A DNA stretch of 64,000 nt from Simmondsia chinensis (Eukaryota; Streptophyta; Magnoliopsida; Caryophyllales; Simmondsiaceae): assembly GCA_018398585.1 (NCBI GenBank), contig JAGTTD010000002.1:27768186-27832185 (forward strand), read 5' to 3'. Below, one piece after another: positions 34,010 to 44,800 of the stretch; the first letter of the stretch is position 1; each line of letters opens with the position of its first letter. The notes under the pieces are model-generated. The model saw nothing but the letters and a program-made list of their open reading frames with translations, searched no databases and was not told the DNA's origin. Position numbers and translations under genes: made by a program.

Positions 34010-34439
34010 TAGGTGCGACTATCACGGGTAAGTGATCAACATAGACCAGAAGCTTATTATAGCATAAATGCACGAAAGTACCACCACAATCAGAGATCAT
34101 AGTATTCAAAATAATGAAAGGAGAAAGAACCAAATGAAAAGTACCCAACGATACAAAATACTAATACCCAACAACAGTAATTAAACACTTAAATACTTCC
34201 CTACAGTAGTCAAGGATAGATCAAACCTGGTGCAGGTGCCTAGTCGGGACTATGACCTGTCTAATACTTACCTGTGCCCGCTTGTGGCCTCGGGTTGCAG
34301 GCTACAGGCTGTAGCGGTGGTATCTCGTTTGGGTTAGGGTTGGTCTTTCGGGTTAGCCTAGGTTGGGTGAGATTAGGGTTATGGTCTAGCTAGAGTGGGT
34401 GTAGTTTATGTTTATGTGTAGTTCTAGGTTTAGGTATAG

Positions 34440-34930
34440 GGTGGTGTGGTGGTGGTAGTGGGTGATTCATAGGTGGAGGGGTGGTTCTTGGTTGGTATGA
34501 GTTCAATGTGGGGGGGTGGTGGTGTTGGTGGCGGGTAGGTGGTTGTGGGGTGGGCGAGGTGGTGAGTGCGTGGGTGAGGCGAGATGGTGGTGGTTTTCGA
34601 GATGGTGATTGCATGGGTGAGGCGACGTGGTGGTGGGGTTCGAGGTCGGTGAGGCGAGGTGGTGGTGGGGTTCGAGATCGGTGAGGCAAGGTGGTGGGTG
34701 CTTGGGTGAGGCGAGGTGGTGGTGAGGTTCGGTGAGGTTCGAGGTCGATGGGGGGGATGCGTCGGTACAGTCGCGGTGGTGGGGTTCGAGGGCGGGTGGT
34801 GTCGATGGGTGGGTGTGGTGCGAGGTGGTGGTGTAGCTAGTGGTGGTGGTGTTCGAGGTCGGGTGGTGTGGATGGGTGGGTGTGGTGCGAGGTCGGTGAG
34901 ACGAGGTGGTGATAGTCATAGTTGGTGCGC
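34440..34930. repeat. GGTGG-rich degenerate minisatellite in the LINE leader
   Basis: Repeats built on GAGGCGAGGTGGTGGTGGGG and TTCGAGGTCGGTGA recur many times with little order. The strand bias is extreme (almost no C on +). Long open frames here on both strands are by-products of the composition. Confidence 0.8.
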
Positions 34931-35028
34931 GGTAACCGGCATTGAATCATCGCCGTCTAGGTGGCGTCACTAGAGGTGGAGGTGGCCCTGTGGGGGTCGG
35001 CGAGGATGCCGGGGGGGGTTTCAACGAA

Positions 35029-35064
<36 letters not shown>
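35029..35064. repeat. Poly-G run of 36
   Basis: Uninterrupted G run near the 5' end of the LINE (C run on the element strand), preceded by a shorter G run at 35011-35018. Length may be unreliable. Confidence 0.9.
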
Positions 35065-35065
<1 letters not shown>

Positions 35066-35145
35066 AGGGGTGTCAGCGACATAACAGAACGTCAGAGGAA
35101 CGTTAGAGAGCCCTTACATATGCAATGGAATATTATTAAAATATA

Positions 35146-35502
35146 AAGTTATTTATACTAAAGGTCCTTTCATTTTATCCATTGTGTCAATTTAGTCATT
35201 GTACAATTCAAAATGTGTTAATCTGATCCTTAGAGAAAAATTATGTTAAATTTTTGAAGAAATTGTTAATGGTTTGACCACGAATTGGGTTAAATTGAGT
35301 AAACAAATGAATTTATAATAAGTTACTTGCATCTAACATAATTTTATCATTAAAATTACATTATTAACATAACTTGAATTTGCACAAAAGGACTAAATTG
35401 ACACATTTGTAATTGTTCGGGGACTAAATTGACACAATTAAAAGTACAAGGACCAAACTAACACAATGGGTAAAATATAAAGACCTTTGGAGTAAATAAT
35501 CC
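35146..35502. mobile_element. Foldback MITE (Mutator-like by its 9-bp duplication)
   Basis: A 357-bp segment with long imperfect inverted ends: TTATTTATACTAAAGGTCCT-type left, complement TTATTTACTCCAAAGGTCTT right, continuing through TTATCCATTGTGTCAATTTAG and its counterpart ACTAACACAATGGGTAAA. TAAAATATA flanks it at 35137-35145 and 35503-35511. The inner part has two or three copies of GGACTAAATTGACACA. It abuts the LINE target duplication within 20 bp. Confidence 0.65.
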
Positions 35503-35511
35503 TAAAATATA

Positions 35512-36500
35512 TAGAATAATGAATTAATACTATGTTTTATATTATGTTTCGCTATATGTATCAGGTGTTACAATTTGGGCAGTGTGCTTTAATTTTGTTC
35601 AATTTGTAAGTTGTCTTAATCCCATATAGCAAAAAAATAGGAGGGGAATCTAATTTATATACCTCCTTCTCCTAATCCTTCGTAAAGTCTTATTCACCTA
35701 AAATGGGCATGCTGGCGACACTTGTGCATGCCTTGCTCCGACGCATCGCATTGCGTTGATGACTTCTTCTAACATGAAATTTTAGTTTTACAGCCATTGT
35801 ATTTATTTGAGCTGTCTAAACAAACTCGAGGTCAGTTCTTGTCTTTGCATAGTGCTGCAGGTTGCAAGCTTGGGCTTGCCCTGCCTAATCTCGAGGGTGC
35901 TACCTCATGATGTTATCCTTACTCCGAGCTCAAGTATATGTTTTTGTTTTTGTCAACTCCCAATTTTTCTATAACTATTGTTGCCATAACTAAGGATTGA
36001 TTCTTATTTCCTTATTACTCGTCAATTTCCTAATTTATGCCGAATTTTTAGGCCATTATCTTTTCTTTAATGTGAAAGTATTTCATCTATAAATTCCACT
36101 CTTTGGTGAGTTGTGCAAGTATTTCTTCCATTACTGAGCAAGTTGTGGCATGCTCCAGCCCATGGCCATGGATTAAACTACTGAGGTGGGCGTTGCGTTA
36201 CCCCAAGGGGTCGGAGTGCCATTAGTCCTATTGTACCTGTGTGAGCACATAAATGACTTATGGCTATGAAGGTCTCCACGACATTATGACAATTCTTTGA
36301 TCTATTCTTTCTTTACTGTTTTATACCCTTCCGCCTTTTCTGCTTTTCATTTGTAATTCTTAAGATCAAATAATTGACCTCAAGCTTACTTCTGATTGTA
36401 CTAAAGTTATATTTTGATCACCAATTTATCATTATTTTTCCAATAATTTAAGTCGTTTATGTTAAATGAGTAATCACAATATGATGCACAAGAGTTTTGT
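35512..36500. other. No gene seen; AT-rich spacer with weak transposon traces
   Basis: Short random frames only. The segment near 35900-36250 (GGTTGCAAGCTTGGGCTTGC, TACCCCAAGGGGTCGGAGTG) has higher GC than its surroundings, but I see no domain. Confidence 0.5.
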
Positions 36501-38020
36501 TATTCCTGATAGGCAAAAACTGAGCTTCTGGTTGGGAAGAACTATAAGATGTAAGCTAATAAGATGGAGTTCTTCAGGGCCAAATAGGGGTTCATTACAA
36601 TCTCTTTAACGATAGAGCCCCGCCAAGGTATAATAAGGACTTCGATAAAGATAATAGAACATGTAGAGGAATGTTTCTTCACTACATGACAGTGCCGCAT
36701 ACCAAATTTACAGTAACATGAAAATAGCAAAAGAAATATGGGAAGCATTGTTAAACATGTATGGCTCAGATTATAGTGTTGTTAAGAAATATGTCTGTAG
36801 TAGGTGGCTAACTTTCATTATGGTAGGTGAAACCGATCCTCGACCGCATACACGAGTACAAGATTATATGAACGAATATATTAATGGAGGGTTTGAAGTT
36901 CTACAAGACTTTTCAAGCCAATTGTCTCATTGGGAAGTTGCCTCCCAATTGGCTTTCTTACATGACTTCCTAGAGAAAGAAACCTACTTGCATCAACCAT
37001 AAGGATTTTTTCAACCTAAATACCTAGACCATGTATGTCGACTAGATAGGACACTCTATGGTCTTAATTAGGACTTTTGTGTGTGGCTTTATCTGTTCAA
37101 TAATTTTCTCTAATGTCTTGGATATGTATGTAGTAGGGTTGATTGTGCCCCATACCCTTTTTTGCTTATTGCTTTACATTGATGATATAATGCTCACAGT
37201 TATGTACCAACACCGATAATATCCGTAACATCATCAACACACTTTCCACTCACTTTGGAATGAATGACCATGGCCGCCTTTAGTATTTTCAAGGCATTTA
37301 GGTAAAAGGCAAGGCCTCCGGCCTATTTTTATCCAAAGACAAATACAGTATTGATCTGCTATTGTACACAACATGCATGTTGTAATACTGAATAGGACCT
37401 TTTCTGAGCAAAGCTCTCCATAATGAAGGGGATTTACTTAAGTATGGCATTGAGTAGGATTGTGGTCATTGCACTTCAGTACTTATTATGACCCATTCTG
37501 ATATATGCTATGTTGTTAACCTTATTTCCTAGTTTAACCATGTTCCCAGGTTTGGTCACTAGTAGGTTGCAAAGCGTATCATACGCTACCTAAAAAGCAC
37601 ACTGATTATGGTCTCTCTATCCTCCGAGGATCTTGTATAACTGCAGCTGTCTTAGCTTATGACAATTGGGGAGGTTATCAAATACAATTTTCCCACCACG
37701 GGCAATGCAACCTTTCTTGAGCCCGATCTCATCTTCTAGCACATTAAGAAACAAGCTACAATTTCCAAATTCCACCACCGAGTCTGAGTTGTGAGCAGTG
37801 AGCCAAGGTGTTGTTGAGAGTGATTGAATTCACTCTCTAATGCATTCATTGTATATTAACACTGTTTTTACTTCTCACCTCATTGCCAATCGTGTCTGCA
37901 ATTACCATACCAAGCATATGTCTAGGTTAGGGAGAAAGTTTTGAAAGGTGATCTCCATGTGTGACACACTCCTACTACTAAAAAAGGTTGTAGACATTTT
38001 CACCGAGAGTCCTTTCACTA
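36501..38020 (+). pseudogene. Ty1-copia remains: gag piece joined to RT and RNase H pieces
   Basis: The frame 36718-37002 reads KIAKEIWEALLNMYGSDYSV, a copia gag (UBN2-type) block. It is followed directly by RT sequence in broken frames (YLDHVCRLDRTLYGLN near 37022, a decayed LLLYxDDI block near 37170, LVFSRHLG-type near 37280) and RNase H (HTDYGLSILRGSC near 37600, HHGQCNLS). Protease and integrase are missing, so an internal deletion of gag-to-RT joined the parts. The remainder to about 38280 may be its LTR (ATCATATCTTAGAGATATTT at 38080). Confidence 0.7.
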
Positions 38021-38314
38021 TCATAAGAATGATGTTCATATGACTTCCCCCATCCAGACTGACGAGGTATAGTAGGAAATATCATATCTTAGAGATATTT
38101 ATCTCAAAGTCACCTAGCTCCTAGGGTTTTATCCTCTTTACCAGTCAAACCTGGATTATTATGTTACGGCTATAGTTGTACTTTACCATCTTTAATTTCT
38201 CTGTCCTTAAGTACAAACTCATTGTATTAAAGTTTACTCATTCAATGAATGTACAAAAATTTCCTTCCATTCTTTAGTTTCCATATAAAAGACCAAATAT
38301 TATAAATTTTATTA

Positions 38315-38776
38315 TGTTAGGTATATGTCTCAAAATTACTGGTCACATTAAGGAGAAGGGCCGTGGAGAGCCCGATCGATCGGGTGGAGCTCGATCGATC
38401 GGGAATGTTACGTAAAATAGGGAAGCTTACAGCGAGCGGGCCGATCGATCGGGAAACAGGGTTTACGCGCATCTATAAATACGGACGTAGGGTACGTCAT
38501 ATTTATTATCCAAGTCAAAAGAGAGGTTTCCCTATTGCGGCGCCACAACCAATAAAATTGAGTGTGTGAGAGAATACTGTAATTCTTCTTCTTCTTTTGT
38601 TTCAATAATAAAAGCTCCGCTCTTCGCCCATGGTTTTCTCCTCTTTCGATTGTAAAGGGGTTTCCACGTAAATCGCTGTGTCTATTGTTTCGTTTCTCTT
38701 TTAGTCCGATTGTTTCTCGTCATTGTCGTGGTATTTGATTCGATTGAGATCCGAGTATATTATTCATTTCCGCACA
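38315..38776 (+). repeat. Solo LTR of the Tork-copia family, upstream of the transporter gene
   Basis: The 462-bp sequence starts TGTTAGGTATATGTCTCAAA and ends TTCCGCACA, flanked by the perfect duplication TATTA (38310-38314 and 38777-38781). It aligns, inverted, with the LTRs of the copia element at 53183-59496. It keeps a TATA box (TATAAAT 38474-38480), AATAAA (38607-38612) and three GATCGATC palindromes in U3. It points in the same direction as the downstream gene and ends 160 bp before that gene's own TATA box, so it could act as an extra promoter. It formed by recombination between two LTRs. Confidence 0.92.
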
Positions 38777-38935
38777 TATTAAAATATTCCCAGCAATAAC
38801 CATTCTTAAAACTCTTTCTTGTATGGACCCTTTATCAACATATAAAGCATACTTTAACTTTATTTGGATCCTCACTGCGCACGTTCCACTAAAAGGACCC
38901 CGTCTATATTCCCCACATTTCAACTCTGAACTTTC

Positions 38936-38944
38936 TATATATAA
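38936..38944 (+). promoter_or_regulatory. TATA box of the WAT1-related gene
   Basis: TATATATAA lies 93-101 bp before the ATG, implying a start site near 38970 and a short leader of about 65 bp. Confidence 0.65.
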
Positions 38945-39036
38945 TTAGTTCACTTGAAAACTGAGCAAGACACCAAAACCATACTAAATCACAAAACTAC
39001 AACTTGTAACAAAAATTGAAATAATAAAGAAAAAAA

Positions 39037-39209
39037 ATGGAAGGCAAGAAGGCTTATGCAGCAGTGTTGCTAATACAATCCGTATACGCGGGTATGTTCA
39101 TCCTCTCAAAGGCTGCCTTTACTGCTGGACTGAACAACTTCATATTCGTCTTCTATCGCCAGGCTGTTGCTGCTGTCTTCTTAGCCCCCTTTGCTTTTTT
39201 TTTCGAATG
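39037..39209 (+). CDS. Exon 1 of the WAT1-related gene
   Basis: Codes residues 1-57 plus two bases (helices 1 and 2). The donor is TG|GTAAGG. It ends in a T-rich run coding FFFE. Confidence 0.92.
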
Positions 39210-39778
39210 GTAAGGATTTTTGCCCCAAAATTGCTCTACTTATAGAATTTATGCACGTAATTGAGTATTTTGGGAGTCATAGAAAACAAAAAGCGTGTCC
39301 ACAAAGATGTAAATTCTATTTGGTTTTATTTGGTTATAGCATTTCTCTATAATTTTGGTTGATCAAATATGTAAAAGCTGAAATTATTAAAAAAATTTCA
39401 GGCAATATTTTCAGTAACTTTAGCGTGTCGCGACAAGATTTTGAAAAGTTATAAAACTTAATCAACCGTACTTTTTTCTTCAAATTAACAAACTTAACTA
39501 TCCTCCTTTTTTCATCAAATTATAAACTTTATGTATATTTATCTTTTTTTAATTTGTACAATATATGACCATTTGATATTTACTTTTACATGTATATAAA
39601 AAAATTTGAAATTTTAATTGTAATTAAATAGTAAAAATAATATTCATATTAATGAAAAATCTAATATTTAACTATCCTCAATGTAAATGTGTTAATTAGT
39701 ACAATTTAATATTAATATATTTCCAATTTGTTATCTAGCATGTCCACGCGAACTTCCACACAGATCGTGACCGATATA

Positions 39779-39809
<31 letters not shown>

Positions 39810-41855
39810 GGGAACAAAAAGACGCCCGAGGGCCACTGATATAATGATTCATACATCCATCTTAACTAGCCTATAAATGTAGACAACTCAAAATAGAAGT
39901 TGTTTATTTCAATTTGTTAATTTGAAGGACTAGTAAGAAACATGCACTTTTTCTCTTCTTTGATAACATGTTAGGCCCACCCCACAAAATTGGCATACGT
40001 GTATGGGTTTCACGTATAAATTTTAGTAGAATTTTATCCTAAAATTAATTGATATTAGGTACAATAGCATTCTATATTTGTACCTTAGTCTATTTTTTCT
40101 TACAACTCTAATGCCGAATTGTTACTGGATTCATATGTGAAGTCCTTAATACTCCCTTCCGCATGTGAGTCTTCTTCAATTGTGCTCTCACATTCTGTAG
40201 TCCAAATGACAATAACTTGCAACTGGATCCAACATACCCCTCTTGTTTAGGATATGACGCATCAAATATATAGGAGTCCAAGATTATTCAGCCGTTCTAA
40301 TACCAAGTTCAATTTCACCATGGCATTAAGCCCTACCTGCAGAGTTGATATAAATGAGATCCATATATAACCTTAATGGGCTCCATTTTAAACCAATTAG
40401 CATTAGATGGAGTAACTCTTTAGTTTTATATATTAATATATTCTCTCTCATAACTTTTATATGAGATTCTTATTAAACTCATATCTAGAGTTCTTAACAA
40501 TTTGTTAGTAATAATCTAATTAGCTTACTTACGAACAACTAATTTTCATCGGTCTGCTAATAGCTGACAACTTTCCGCTATCAATTAATAGCCAAAAACT
40601 AACAACTAACGCAAAATAGAGTCATCTTACATTTTGATTTACATGTGTCAATGATTTCTAATTTCATGTATTAAATATAAACTGAGGGTATCTATAGCAT
40701 TGTGGATCCTTGGAGGTTGGCGTATTATTTGATATTTGTTTTCATAAGTCAGGCAACATTATCGTCCCAATGGGAGTATATGTCTTTATATTACGAGTTG
40801 TCTTGTTAAATTTTATAACAAGGAACTTCTTTTGTGTGCTATCCACTAGCATGTTTTTTTTTTTCCCTTTTTTTAATCATCTATAATCTGTTAGGGCTTT
40901 AAATAAAACAATGAAAGTGGCTGAAAAAAATATTTACTATCTCCCAATCAGATGGAGCTTTTTGTAGCTTCTTTCTTGTCTTCTGTTACTTTTTCTCATA
41001 TATTTTAAATAATTTATAGGGGCATATAATCAACCTGTAAAAAATAATTATTAATACTAGTCTTTTAGTATTATGTAATTAAATACATAAATTAGATATC
41101 TAAGTTAAGTTGATAATGGTACAGTACTTTCCTTTTTTTATTTTTTTTCTATGGTACTATAGAGGTGAATTAAGTACATTTTTATTAGGAAAATAATAAC
41201 ATAAAAAATGTTTTTGATAATATGTTACATAGGCGGGCTCCATATATATATATATATATAGGGAGCGGCTGAAATGAGAATGGAAGTTCTGTGAGAATAT
41301 TAGAAAATTAAATCTACACAGTTGTATTTTAATTAAAATTGATCAATGGTTCTAAAAAGCCCATCATATCCGGAGCCCTACCACTACCGCCACCACTGCC
41401 ACTCCCACCACCACTACCCATCTTAGATCTCTACGCTCGTCACCACAGCCACTGCCGCCACCACCACTACCACCCATCTGTTTCTCTCCATCTCATCTTA
41501 GATTCCTACGGTCACCACCACCACAACCCACCGTCGCAGGCAGTGGTGGCGGGAGGCGCCGGCGGTGACAATTGGGATTTAAGATGGGATGGAGAGAGAG
41601 ATGGGTGGCAGTGACGGGGTGACGGAGAGGAGCAGTGGCAGTGGCGGGGTGACGGAGAGGAGCAGTGGCAGTGGCGGGGTGACGGAGAGGAGCAGTGGCA
41701 GCGGCAATGGTGGGTGGCGGTGGTGGTAGGGCTCCGAATACGATGAGCATCTTAGAACCATTGACTAATCTTAATTAATATCCAATTGTGTAGATTAAAT
41801 TTTTTTTTTATATTCTTACAGAACTTTAATTCGCATTTCAGCCTCTCTCTCTCTC

Positions 41856-41886
<31 letters not shown>

Positions 41887-44800
41887 CACCATAGTGTTGA
41901 GAATGCCATGTTCTCTTGATGACTCGATATTCAGGATGGGAGTCCTCGAAAAGAGCCTCTCTTCCACCCGAAAGGGGAAAGGCTGCGTACATCCACCCCC
42001 CAGACCCTGCTTAGTGCGGGAGCCACCGTGGCATTGGGACTGTTATTGTTGTTGTTGTTGTATAATGCTGAGAATATTTGGCCAATTTACTTTTCCTGTT
42101 TGGAGTATAACTAAGGATGAATTCCCATCATTCGGAAAATATAAGCACTGAAATGAAATTTATTATTTGATAAGAGTTATTGAGTTATTTTGGCACTCGT
42201 GTTTATTCATTGTGACGTACAGGAAAAATGCCCCACCTCTGTCTTTCAGGACATTCTGCAAGATTTTCTTTATTTCGTTTTGTGGGTAAGTGCTTTACTT
42301 AGTTTATAAAATAATTCTGGTACTCGTCCATTATTTTAAAGTTTAAAAAAGCCCTTTCATATTAAAAAATTGTTTTCCTAACTGGCTGATTATATTCCCA
42401 AGGCATTAACTTTTAAAAAATTTATTATCAATCTTAAAAGTTGAAATTTTTTTTTTTTTTAATCACAAAAATGACACACAGTTGAAAAGTTATAATTATT
42501 GCATAATACAAAAACATGTCTTTATATTAATATGTTCTTATATTCCATAATTTATTATGATAAATAATATGCATATTCATCTCATCATTTGTATTTCGAT
42601 TTCAATATTAAAAATAAGCATTACTAAGATTTAAAATAAGTATGTTAATAATGTAACTCTTAATAAATTATTACTGCTAAATTTAATTAAATTACTTTTA
42701 TTATAATAATTTTAGGCTTATATATCTTAAACTTTAACGGGGTCAAAAAAATATTTCAGGATAACATTGAGCTTGGATGTGTATGGGGTGGCCCTAATTT
42801 ACACGTCAGCAACTTTGGCTGCTGCCACCACCAATTGCCTCCCTGTTATTACCTTCCTCCTCGCTGTTCTCCTCAGGTAAAAAAATAACATAAATATTAA
42901 TTCATAAATTTTTTATTTTAGTATCTTATTTTTCATTATGTGTCATTCTTCTAGCTATCAATATTATAATTAACAAATATCAAATAAAAGTTCAATTAAT
43001 AAAGTTATATTCTTCTTCTTTATCTTCATATTTTTAAGACTCAGTTGTATTTTTTAACATAAATGTATAAATATATATCTTTTATGATAAGTCAATGTAT
43101 ATTCTTCTTCTTTATCTTCATATTTTAAAGACTGAGTTGTATTTTTTAACATAAATATATAAATATATATCTTTTATGATAAGTCAATGTGTGTGTGTGT
43201 ATATATAAATATATATACATATATATATATAATTTTAATATGGCCACGATTTATATTTTTTGTTGTAGTGTTGAATTAATGCATAATGAACGAAGTTAAT
43301 TAATAGAGATGGAATAATAAAAGTATTTATTTTTTATCATTTAAGGCTTTCTATATTAAGTACCTTGATAATAGTGTAACTGTTTTAATAATTGTAATTA
43401 ATTATTTAATAATTAAATGCATTTAATAATATTTAATCCTACCCAAAGGATACAGTATAGAAAGACTGGTTTACTTTTACAGAAGATTATTTGAGAATAA
43501 TAAATATGGAGTTATTATTGATAGGATAAAAATAATTATTGCTACAGCAAAGACTTGACTTACAAATAATTGGATCCATAAAATTTTCTTAAAAATTATA
43601 ATTTTACTCTGATGATAACAATTTCACCATTACAATAATATTATCCTATAAATATATTTTATATTATGATATTTAAGATCAACTTAAATGCAATGTAATA
43701 TATTACTCTGGATTAAGATTATTATATTTATAGAACTACATAAAAATATTGACCATAATTCTTATAAAAAAAGAAAATACTTTTATTATTATTTTCTTAA
43801 GATTCATGAATGAATTTTGTTTGTTGTAAGAATGGACTATTTCAGGGCCAAGGCTATATTATAATTACATTTGGGTGTTAGAGGAGAGGTCAATCATTGG
43901 AGTTGGTGAACTTTGAAGTGGTGTTGTTGCAACCGAGTGAAAGACGAATTAAAGAGCCTATAATTAATAATGATATGTAAACTATACTTTTGGTCCATTC
44001 TATTGATTAAAAACTTTACAACAATAATAATAACTTAGTATCTTAAAAACACTCCGATTAAAATTAGACCTGAGAGGGTAAAATATAAGCAGATTTACTT
44101 ATATACGGAGCTACCTTATAAAAATACTGTTTTCGAATGCTTAAAAATTATTTTAATACGTATCATAGTAAAAATTAGATTAAACACTGTGGCAGCGTAG
44201 GTCATTTTATATCTTTTAGTTTTAGTGGGATTCTAAACACTTACACAGTGGTAAATATCTTTGCGCTTATATGACAGTGGCAAGAGTTTAAATCCAAGAC
44301 CCACTCTTTAATGTAAAATATTTTAGGTGATTATTCTTTTAGTGTTTCTATGGTCTTTCCTCACTCTTGTGCAAAATTATCTTTACTTCTAGTTTCAGTG
44401 ACATAGAGCCTATTAGGGATTACTGTAACAAAATTATTTATTTTAAAAACACTTTTTGTAAAAACACTTGTGTGAAAACTGCTGTTTTGAAGAAGCAGTT
44501 TGTGTTTGGCTCAACCAGTAAGAAGCGTTTATTTTATTATTGTTAGCGTTTTATCAGTATTTAAGAAAAGTGCTTTTTTTGTCAAATTACCAAAAAGGAC
44601 GAAATTGGTTGGATAAAGGGTTAGGGTTTTGAAAGATGATAGAGTGTGATGTAATTTTAATCTTTAAATAGGGGTATTTTTATCCTAAAAATTTTAAGTT
44701 TTTGATTTTGGTTCTACTTATAATCAGATGCATCAAATTTCTACTTCCACTTATAAGTAGAAAAATAGCTTTTACTATTAATAAAAAATGCTTTTTGATG

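Larger units (their letters stand above)
30707..35115 (-). mobile_element. Full-length RTE-type LINE (non-LTR retrotransposon), inactive
   Basis: The element runs on the minus strand from about 35115 to a TTG-repeat tail at 30707. Flanks ACATATGCAGTGG (30694-30706) and ACATATGCAATGG (35116-35128) form a 13-bp target duplication with one difference. The 5' part is a C-rich (minus) leader of about 1.1 kb, then a single degenerate ORF with an apurinic-type endonuclease, a reverse transcriptase and a short C-terminal part, then a 3' untranslated region of about 450 bp with two hairpins. This layout fits the plant RTE clade (single ORF, no poly-A tail, short tandem repeat end). Stops, frameshifts and an altered RT active site show it cannot move itself. 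Confidence 0.88.

Noticed and set aside
34390..34973. Long open frames in the GGTGG-rich stretch (Pro/His/Thr-rich or Gly/Val-rich proteins)
   Set aside because: They exist on both strands at once and arise from the simple repeat, which has no stop codons.
36718..37002. Stand-alone host gene with a UBN2-like domain
   Set aside because: It runs directly into copia RT and RNase H debris, so it is transposon gag.
41339..41761. Open frames rich in Pro, Leu, His and Thr
   Set aside because: They come from the CCACC-rich MITE core and its 30-bp repeat.
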